A DNA stretch of 7,888 bases from Granulosicoccaceae bacterium (GTDB taxonomy: Bacteria; Pseudomonadota; Gammaproteobacteria; Granulosicoccales; Granulosicoccaceae): positions 1 to 7,888 of the forward strand of contig JALZUX010000207.1 in assembly GCA_023301405.1 (NCBI GenBank), given 5' to 3'. A program made the translations under genes and the position numbers. The notes below the pieces were generated by a model. It worked only from the letters and a program-made list of their open reading frames with translations, was not told the DNA's origin and did not search any database. This document shows, one piece after another, positions 1 through 5,855 of this stretch. Position 1 is the first letter of the stretch. Each line of letters begins with the position of its first letter.

Positions 1-226
1 CTGGGTTTCAGTGTGAGGCTTGATCTGCGAATAGTTAGACTCCGTCGCTTATTAAAATTCCGGCGATCAGGGGAGTCCTGTTTAGTCAGCAAGGTGTTTA
101 GTCAGCGTGCCCTGATTAAAATGAAGCTCGATATAAAAAATGGGTGTGCTGGCAATGTTATTCGGTTAAGTTGTCGCACTCTGTGTTGCTGCCAAGCCAT
201 CCAACCCCCTTATAGACGCCCCTTTG
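1..226. other. Leader region, no supported gene
   Basis: I see no convincing gene here. One forward frame is open from the window edge to 237, but it is arginine- and cysteine-rich, resembles no family I know, and runs into the transporter gene in another frame. The other two forward frames stop within the first 25 bases, so the tail of an upstream gene could end at the left edge, but this cannot be decided. The stretch is AT-rich around 50-58 and 115-140 and contains the direct repeat described separately. It probably holds the transporter promoter: TAAAAT at 117-122 and TATAAA at 132-137 are both -10-like, but neither has a good -35 at the right distance. Confidence 0.5.
79..106. repeat. 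12-bp direct repeat, possible operator
   Basis: TGTTTAGTCAGC occurs exactly at 79-90 and again at 95-106, a 16-bp period. The pair lies inside a short inverted repeat, ATCAGGG at 66-72 and CCCTGAT at 110-116. The right copy ends 10 bases before the -10-like TAAAAT at 117-122, so it covers the place where a -35 would sit. Tandem direct repeats overlapping a poor -35 are a common arrangement for activator or response-regulator sites. No specific regulator can be named, and regulation of the downstream transporter is inference. Confidence 0.4.
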
Positions 227-1471
227 ATGATTCCTGACCCTGTTGTTGAGCGTCCGCGTTCAGTAATCATGGCCTTACTGGTTTTGTTTTTCTGCGTTTT
301 CATGACAGCGGTCAGCCGTGGCATGGGTGAGACATTCGGCGTATTCCTACTGCCGTTGAGCAAGCAGTTTGCGTGGGAGCGTGCCACGGTCACGTCTGTC
401 TATTCGGTCTACATGGTGAGTCTTGGTGTTGGGTCTTTGTTGTCTGGTATCGCGTTTGACCGTTTTGGTGCGCGCTTTAATTATTGTGTTGGTGTGACGC
501 TCCTTACTTGTGGCTACGGACTGGCTGGCTCACTTGACAGTCTTTGGCAATTTTATGTGTCTATTGGGATTTTGGGTGGCGTTGGTGCGGCAATGGTGGG
601 TATTGTGCCCACGCAAAGCCTGGTTTCCCGTTGGTTTGACCAGCGGCTGGGGACGGCGCTATCCGTCGCCTATGCCGGACAGGGGCTGGGTGCGTTGATG
701 ATGGTGCCGCTGGCTCAACTTGCGATCGAACGGTTTCAGTGGACGGGGGCCTACACACTTGCAGGGTTTCTATTTGCAGGCTTATTATTGCTGGTAATTT
801 TGTTGCCATGGCGAACAATACAGCAGGGTGCGCGCAACAACCCGCGTGTGGCTCCGAGTGGAAAATCAGTTGGCGGGCTTAGTCTTTCACAAGCGCTTAA
901 AACAAGAGCATTCTGGGGTTTCTTTTTTGTTTTCACGGCAACCGCGATCGGGATTTTTGGTATCAGTTTGCAAAGCGTCGCCTACTTGATCGAGCGCGGT
1001 TTTACCGAGGTTGAAGCAGCGCTGGCTTTTGGAGTGGTTGGGATGTTGAGCTTTGCCGGTATGGCCCTCACTGGTGTAGCCGCTGACCGTTGGCCCCGTC
1101 ATATTGTGGCCACTTGTAGTTACTTATTGAGCTTTATTGGCATTGGTGCGCTGGCGCTTTTGCAATGGTACCCGGGCTGGTTTTTTCTACTGGTTTTCGT
1201 GGTTACCTTTGGTTTATCAGCTGGCGCGCGCGGTCCGATTATTACCACGCTAATGGCCGAAACCTTTGCCGGTAAAGGGCTGGCTTCAATTTATGGGGCT
1301 TCTAATCTAGGGCAGGGCTTAGGGGCGGCATTCGGTGCGTTTGGAGCCGGTTTACTATTTGATTTGACTGGTGGTTACAGCATCGGTTTTGCGTTGTGTT
1401 TTTTGTTTACGTTGATCGGTGCGTCGCTGTTTTGGTTGGTTCCTGAAATTCGCTTCGCTAAAAGAGGCTAG
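227..1471 (+). CDS. MFS transporter, OFA/monocarboxylate type
   Basis: This is a 12-helix secondary transporter of the inner membrane, 414 residues from ATG 227 (a TTG sits just before it at 224), the usual size for the superfamily. Hydrophobic segments lie at about residues 13-33, 53-73, 87-103, 109-128, 143-164, 174-194, 229-253, 264-285, 293-312, 318-334, 353-377 and 384-405, with a polar central loop at about 195-225. The MFS loop 2-3 signature is visible as GIAFDRFGAR (74-83) and its second-half counterpart as GVAADRW (283-289). The segments SRWFDQRLGTALS and AGQGLGA resemble the oxalate/formate antiporter and monocarboxylate porter branch, whose members carry small organic acids; the substrate here cannot be read from sequence. 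No clear Shine-Dalgarno precedes 227. A later ATG at 269 would trim the cytoplasmic N-terminus up to helix 1, so the start is moderately uncertain. The gene converges on the deacetylase gene and is apparently a single-gene transcript. Confidence 0.85.
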   Translation: MIPDPVVERPRSVIMALLVLFFCVFMTAVSRGMGETFGVFLLPLSKQFAWERATVTSVYSVYMVSLGVGSLLSGIAFDRFGARFNYCVGVTLLTCGYGLAGSLDSLWQFYVSIGILGGVGAAMVGIVPTQSLVSRWFDQRLGTALSVAYAGQGLGALMMVPLAQLAIERFQWTGAYTLAGFLFAGLLLLVILLPWRTIQQGARNNPRVAPSGKSVGGLSLSQALKTRAFWGFFFVFTATAIGIFGISLQSVAYLIERGFTEVEAALAFGVVGMLSFAGMALTGVAADRWPRHIVATCSYLLSFIGIGALALLQWYPGWFFLLVFVVTFGLSAGARGPIITTLMAETFAGKGLASIYGASNLGQGLGAAFGAFGAGLLFDLTGGYSIGFALCFLFTLIGASLFWLVPEIRFAKRG

Positions 1472-1578
1472 TTCTAAAGTTAGGACTGTGGTTGGTATGG
1501 GTAGTTGTCTTAAGCGCAGTAAGTAATGGTGGCGCTTGTCCCGGCGGGAATCCGCTGGGAGTTGGTCATTGTATTGCT
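1472..1578. terminator. Convergent gap with two hairpins
   Basis: This gap separates the 3' ends of two converging genes. It contains two potential stem-loops. The first pairs AAGCGC (1512-1517) with GCGCTT (1532-1537) around a 14-base loop. The second is strong: TCCCGGCGG (1539-1547) pairs with CCGCTGGGA (1552-1560) around a GAAT tetraloop, nine pairs with one G-T wobble. Neither is followed by a T-tract on either strand, so these are not textbook intrinsic terminators. Position and GC-rich stem still make a bidirectional termination or 3'-end stabilising role likely. Confidence 0.45.
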
Positions 1579-2505
1579 CTAACCCAGGCGCATCAATTCC
1601 TTAACATGGGCCGTTGCACTTCTTGCCAGTGCAGGCAGTGAATAACCACCTTCCAGTATTGATACAATACGACCGTCAGCGCTTGCGTCTGCCACAGACA
1701 TAATCTGCTGCGTTATCCAAACAAAATCATTGTCACCCAATGCTAAACCGGCCAGAGGGTCTTCAATGTGCGCGTCGAAACCGGCACTGATAAAAATCAT
1801 TTGCGGTTTAAATTTGTTTAGCTCGGGTATCCATTGATCAACAATGGCGTGGCGAAATTCGTCACTGCCTGTGCCACTGGGCAAGGGTGTGTTGACGCGC
1901 TGGCCAGGTACATTTGGACGATGGCCACCAGGGTAAAATGGATGTTGAAACGATGAACAGAAAAGAATATTTTCATCGCCATCAACAAGGTCTTCGGTGC
2001 CATTGCCGTGATGTACGTCGAAATCAACAATGGCAACTCGCTCAAGGCCGTGTGTGTGTATTGCGTGTCTTGCGGCTATCGCAATATTGCCAAAAAAACA
2101 AAACCCCATCGCCTGGTTTTTTTCGGCGTGGTGGCCCGGTGGCCGGGTGGCACAAAAGGCATTATTAACTTCACCGGAAATCACCTTGTCCGTAGCAAGC
2201 AGGCTGGCTCCAACACCACGTAGCGCCGCGTTGAGTGAGTGTGGGTTCATTGCGGTGTCAGCATCGAGCTGCACGCTGCCTGATTCTGGAGAGCTTGATA
2301 CGATAGAGTTTATGTACGATTGCGGATGACAGGAAACAGCGTCTTCCGGATCGGCAAGTGGTGCATCAAAGTGCTGCAGATAGTCGTATAGATCTTCTTT
2401 TTTCAGTTGATCAAGTATGGCGCCGATACGCTGTGGGCATTCAGGGTGACCGGGACTGATTTCGTGCAGCACGCAATCGTTGTGAGTGATAAGGGCGGTA
2501 GACAT
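1579..2505 (-). CDS. Histone deacetylase family Zn hydrolase (class II)
   Basis: This is a zinc-dependent amidohydrolase of the histone deacetylase/acetylpolyamine amidohydrolase superfamily, 308 residues, the usual size for bacterial members. Such enzymes remove acetyl or other acyl groups from lysine side chains, polyamines or related amides. The catalytic set is complete. PGHPECP (18-24) starts the domain; the general-base His pair is H125-H126 in RPPGHHAE; the zinc ligands are D163 and H165 in DFDVHHGNGT and D244 in SAGFDAH; the catalytic tyrosine is Y288 in EGGY. The GHPECP start and motif spelling resemble class II HDAC-like hydrolases (HdaH) more than Bacillus AcuC. No signal peptide is visible, so it should be cytoplasmic. 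I chose ATG 2505 because relatives begin with M-x-T-A-L-I-T-H; ATG 2517 and TTG 2523 are also in frame, and none has a clear Shine-Dalgarno. It is divergent from a lysine acetyltransferase gene, which suggests protein acetyl-lysine as substrate; that is inference. Confidence 0.9.
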   Translation of the reverse strand: MSTALITHNDCVLHEISPGHPECPQRIGAILDQLKKEDLYDYLQHFDAPLADPEDAVSCHPQSYINSIVSSSPESGSVQLDADTAMNPHSLNAALRGVGASLLATDKVISGEVNNAFCATRPPGHHAEKNQAMGFCFFGNIAIAARHAIHTHGLERVAIVDFDVHHGNGTEDLVDGDENILFCSSFQHPFYPGGHRPNVPGQRVNTPLPSGTGSDEFRHAIVDQWIPELNKFKPQMIFISAGFDAHIEDPLAGLALGDNDFVWITQQIMSVADASADGRIVSILEGGYSLPALARSATAHVKELMRLG

Positions 2506-2618
2506 GTTAAAGGCCATAGGCAATTTCGATGGTCAAATATACCAGTAAAATTTAATTTATGCCTCTGAGAACCCTTACCTGTAGTACAACAGTAGGCCAA
2601 TTACGGTACTATTGATTG
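2506..2618. promoter_or_regulatory. Divergent promoter region, HDAC and Pat genes
   Basis: About 110 bp separate the start codons of the deacetylase-family gene (minus) and the acetyltransferase gene (plus), so both promoters must lie here or within the neighbouring coding ends. On the plus strand TACTAT at 2607-2612 is -10-like, but it sits only six bases before the GTG start at 2619 and the matching -35 position is poor. On the minus strand the complement of 2536-2541 reads TATATT, also -10-like without a good -35. The middle (2535-2560) is AT-rich. I found no convincing CRP-type palindrome or Shine-Dalgarno for either gene. Confidence 0.5.
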
Positions 2619-5267
2619 GTGTCTACTATACAATTAGAAAAATTGCTTAACCCCCGTTCGGTTGCCCTTGTCGGTGCAAGCGATCGAATGGGAGCTCCCG
2701 GGCGTGCCATCGCAGAAGGTTTGTTGAGTGGCAAGTTTCCCGGCCCGTTGCAGTTTATTAATCCGCGCTATAAGTCGGTGCTTGGACAGCCTTGCTTTCG
2801 ATCAATAAAGCATATTGATTCCACACCTGATTTAGTCATTATTCTGGTGCCGGAGCGTATCGTTAAGCACACGTTGACGCAGGCGGCTGGTATTGGCTGT
2901 AGAGTAGCTATTGTCATGTCTGCGTTCAAAAACAGCAAAGCGCTACACAGGCTTGCGCAAAAGTTGGGTGTGCGGTTGCTTGGCCCTTATTGCGCCGGCT
3001 TGATCAGACCACACCAGAAATTAAACGCCACTTATTCAAGCAGCAAAGTGAGTGCAGGGTCGCTTGCTTTGGTGACCGGGTCTGCATCGCTAGGAGCAGC
3101 TATTCTGGATTGGGCGGAACCAAGTGGCGTTGGTTTTTCTGCGGTGTTGTCTACTGGCAAAGATGCTGACATCACACTACCTGACTTGCTTGATCTGCTA
3201 TCAGAGGATCACTGCACCAAGGCGATCATTATTTATCTTGATCGTGCGCACCAAACACGTTCTTTTCTTAGCGCCATCAGTGCGGCGGCACGGATCAAAC
3301 CGGTGGTGATAATGAAGTCGACCTACGATGGTGCACGTTATTGCGATGCGCAGGCGCGAACCGGTGAAATCTATTCCACCGAGGCGGTCTTCCAAAGTGC
3401 GATGCGGCGTGCCGGTGTTGTTCGTGTTAAATCGTTTTCTAACCTTTTCTCGGCGGCAAAAATCCTGACGTCGGGGCTTCGCATCAAAGGCAAGCGCATT
3501 GCGATCATTAGTAACGGTGCTGCTCCAGCCAGGCTGGCGGGCGAGCGAGTTATAGCCAAAGGTTTTTCCCTTGTTGATCTGCCAGAGCCAATTTTAAAGG
3601 ATTTGTCAAAGCGTCTGGGTAGAGCATGGGAGGGCCACAACCCGCTTGTATTGCGTGACGCAGAAAACCTGACCAAGCAATACGCACACGCGCTGAAAGC
3701 AGTGGCAAAAACTACTGACTACGACGCGATTCTGGTGCTATTTTCACCAGATGCGCGCAACCAACCAGAGGCGATAGCGAATGCCGTGATTGAACATCGC
3801 CCCGTGCACATTCCGGTATTGGCAAGTTTTATGGGGGAGGCCAGTGTTGCAAGTAGTAGAGACTTGCTTACGGAGAATCAAGTCCCCTGCTTTAGGACAC
3901 CAGAAGCAGCAACTGATGCACTTGATTTTTTGCACCGTTACTTGCTTAGCCAGCAACAATTGTTGCAATTGCCTAACCCGACTTCACGCTATACAAGAGC
4001 CGATGCAAGCAGTGCGAAAATACTGATAAGTAATGCGCTTAATAATGGTGAACGAGTGTTGGGGCCGCAGCAAACGCGGACGCTTCTTAGTTTGTTTGAT
4101 ATCGATGTTTTACCTGCTCTTCGTGCTACCACTCTGGAGGATGCGCTAGCATGTGCAGAAAAGCTGACGTATCCGGTAGCCATGAAGCTGGTGTCACCAA
4201 ACGTACGCTATAAAGCTGAAGTATTGGGTACGGTGATCAATATTGAAGGGGAAGCACAGCTACAAACTGCTTTCTCTGAAATTTCAATGCGGCTGCGTCA
4301 GCTAAGGCCTGAAGCTGAGTTTCGAGGTGTACTGATTGAAACCATGTATAAAAAGTCTAATACCCGTAATGTGGCAATGAGCCTGACTCGTGATGCGACT
4401 TTTGGCCCGGTAATCAGTGTTGGCGTTGGTGGTGATCTATCGACGCTGGTGCAACAGCGTGCCGTGCAGCTACCACCATTGAATAACTTTTTAATAGATA
4501 CCATGCTGGCAACCCCAACGATTGCCAATTATCTTGGTGAGTTCAGGCACCAGCAACCGGTGGGCACTAAGGCGGCGGCCCATGTATTGCGTCGACTCTC
4601 TGAAATGGCGTGTGAATTACCAGATGTGTTTTCGGTAGTTGTCAACCCAGTCAGGGTTGGCGCAGACAATGCCATTGCCGTGGAGGTACAAGTGGTTCTC
4701 GAGCGCAATAAAGCGCCAAACGAATATGCGCACCTGGCGATTCATCCCTACCCATGGAAATGGGGCCGACTGGCAGATCTAAAGCAAGGTCAAACTGTGC
4801 AGTTACGTCCAATAAGGCCTGAGGATGGCGAGTCGATTAAAAACATGGTGCGTAACATGTCAGCTGAATCACGCTATTTCCGTTTTATGCATGCGATTAA
4901 TGATTTGTCTCCGCAGATGGTCGCGCAGTTCACCAAGCTTGACTACGATCGGCAAATGGCTTTTGTTGCGGTGCAGGACAGCGGCCAGGGAGAAGTAGTC
5001 GGGGTGAGTCGATACGCCATGAGTACAGATAGACTATACGGTGAATTTGCGATATCAATTGCGGATAACTGGCAGGGCCAGGGTTTGGCGTCAGCCTTGA
5101 TGAAGCTGATTATTGACTACGCAAGATCACAAGGGCTTAAGGCCTTGGTCGGTGATGTATTAAGAACAAACCAACCGATGTGCGGGTTAATGAAATGCCT
5201 TGATTTTAAGTCAAAAACAGACCCTGATGACCGCAATATCCTGCGCTTTACTTTGTCTTTAGGGTAA
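2619..5267 (+). CDS. pat: Pat-type protein lysine acetyltransferase
   Basis: The protein (882 residues from GTG 2619; E. coli PatZ/YfiQ has 886) should transfer acetyl groups from acetyl-CoA to protein lysines. In Salmonella and E. coli the known target is acetyl-CoA synthetase, which acetylation switches off. Domains in order: CoA-binding Rossmann fold (about 6-125, with SVALVGAS); two succinyl-CoA-ligase-like flavodoxin domains (about 145-290 and 295-440); ATP-grasp-like domain (about 480-695, with VAMKLVSP and GVGG); and a C-terminal GNAT domain (about 725-882). In the GNAT domain the acetyl-CoA loop is QGQGLA (819-824), and Glu809 in GEFAIS aligns with the catalytic Glu of Salmonella Pat. 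The ligase half lacks key residues: Arg247 stands where active NDP-forming acyl-CoA synthetases have the phospho-histidine. An in-frame TGA at 2613-2615 forces the start to TTG 2616 or GTG 2619, with no Shine-Dalgarno. The gene is divergent from an HDAC-family gene. Cytoplasmic. Confidence 0.92.
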   Translation: MSTIQLEKLLNPRSVALVGASDRMGAPGRAIAEGLLSGKFPGPLQFINPRYKSVLGQPCFRSIKHIDSTPDLVIILVPERIVKHTLTQAAGIGCRVAIVMSAFKNSKALHRLAQKLGVRLLGPYCAGLIRPHQKLNATYSSSKVSAGSLALVTGSASLGAAILDWAEPSGVGFSAVLSTGKDADITLPDLLDLLSEDHCTKAIIIYLDRAHQTRSFLSAISAAARIKPVVIMKSTYDGARYCDAQARTGEIYSTEAVFQSAMRRAGVVRVKSFSNLFSAAKILTSGLRIKGKRIAIISNGAAPARLAGERVIAKGFSLVDLPEPILKDLSKRLGRAWEGHNPLVLRDAENLTKQYAHALKAVAKTTDYDAILVLFSPDARNQPEAIANAVIEHRPVHIPVLASFMGEASVASSRDLLTENQVPCFRTPEAATDALDFLHRYLLSQQQLLQLPNPTSRYTRADASSAKILISNALNNGERVLGPQQTRTLLSLFDIDVLPALRATTLEDALACAEKLTYPVAMKLVSPNVRYKAEVLGTVINIEGEAQLQTAFSEISMRLRQLRPEAEFRGVLIETMYKKSNTRNVAMSLTRDATFGPVISVGVGGDLSTLVQQRAVQLPPLNNFLIDTMLATPTIANYLGEFRHQQPVGTKAAAHVLRRLSEMACELPDVFSVVVNPVRVGADNAIAVEVQVVLERNKAPNEYAHLAIHPYPWKWGRLADLKQGQTVQLRPIRPEDGESIKNMVRNMSAESRYFRFMHAINDLSPQMVAQFTKLDYDRQMAFVAVQDSGQGEVVGVSRYAMSTDRLYGEFAISIADNWQGQGLASALMKLIIDYARSQGLKALVGDVLRTNQPMCGLMKCLDFKSKTDPDDRNILRFTLSLG

Positions 5268-5855
5268 AGACGAATCGTGTCGCGTGTACTGTAACCGCAA
5301 AGATACCTGAGCCTGTAACTCTGTGATAATGGGCATAAGCCTGGCGGCCGCCGCATTGGCAGCTTGCAATGAGAGGCTGTCTGTGGCGAAAAGGCAGTGA
5401 TTCGGGATCAGTGTCTGTTACAAACAAGCTTTAGTGATTTTTTTAGTGCCTTTATTTTCTTTAAGTGATTGGTTTAATTGTTAATTTTCGCTCGGGGTGG
5501 CAGGCCAGCGGATAGTTGAAAGCAAGCTGCCCGTTGATTAAAAATGGTAAATCCATGCTGAGACTGAAACAAATCCTTCAATAAGCGACTAAATTAGTTG
5601 TAAGTGTGTTGTGCTCTTATAAACTACCTGTATCCTGCGATAAAGGTCCGATGTATTGTTGGTCAATTAAATGGCGGTAATGCCATGAACCATGCATGAT
5701 TTAGTAAAATTGATCTGACATTGAGAATGTATCTGAACTTATCGGTAAATTATTGTCCATTAATCAATGCAGCCAGTGGTGGTTTAAAGAACTCCCATGT
5801 GCCACAGCCAACGTTGAGTTAGAAACCGCCTTGTCAGGCTGGAGATATTTAGTCA
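5268..5855. other. Long intergenic region upstream of prc
   Basis: These 588 bases contain no gene I can support on either strand. The first part (5341-5375) is GC-rich and includes the perfect palindrome GGCGGCCGCC at 5343-5352. It is followed by AT-rich DNA with seven Ts at 5438-5444, but no stable stem directly precedes that run. A small stem-loop, ATGGC (5671-5675) with GCCAT (5682-5686), lies further on. Weak promoter-like elements include TATAAA at 5618-5623 and TTGAGA at 5721-5726, neither with a good partner. I see no tRNA cloverleaf or recognisable riboswitch. The region is long enough to hold the prc promoter with a long leader, or an unrecognised small RNA. Confidence 0.5.
5841..5844 (+). 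promoter_or_regulatory. Candidate ribosome binding site for prc
   Basis: GGAG lies 11 bases before the GTG at 5856, slightly long but usable spacing. It supports GTG over the ATG at 5874, which has only a weak GTGAAG upstream at 5856-5861. Either start leaves the hydrophobic export segment intact. Confidence 0.45.

Noticed and set aside
13..237. Open forward frame of 74 codons at the left edge
   Set aside because: It is arginine- and cysteine-rich, has no family resemblance, begins without a ribosome binding site, and overlaps the transporter start in another frame.
2506..2618. CRP-type TGTGA-N6-TCACA site between the divergent genes
   Set aside because: CRP is known to control E. coli patZ, so I looked for a site here, but no acceptable half-site pair is present.
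5117..5356. 79-codon open frame on the minus strand downstream of pat
   Set aside because: Most of it is antisense to the conserved GNAT domain of pat and it resembles no known protein.
5398..5444. T7 run at 5438-5444 as an intrinsic terminator for pat
   Set aside because: The only nearby stem (TGAT/ATCA, 5398-5401 with 5407-5410) has four pairs and is 27 bases from the T-run, too weak and too far.
5671..5686. ATGGC/GCCAT stem-loop as a regulatory RNA element
   Set aside because: Five pairs with a six-base loop are expected by chance in a region of this length and no further structure supports it.
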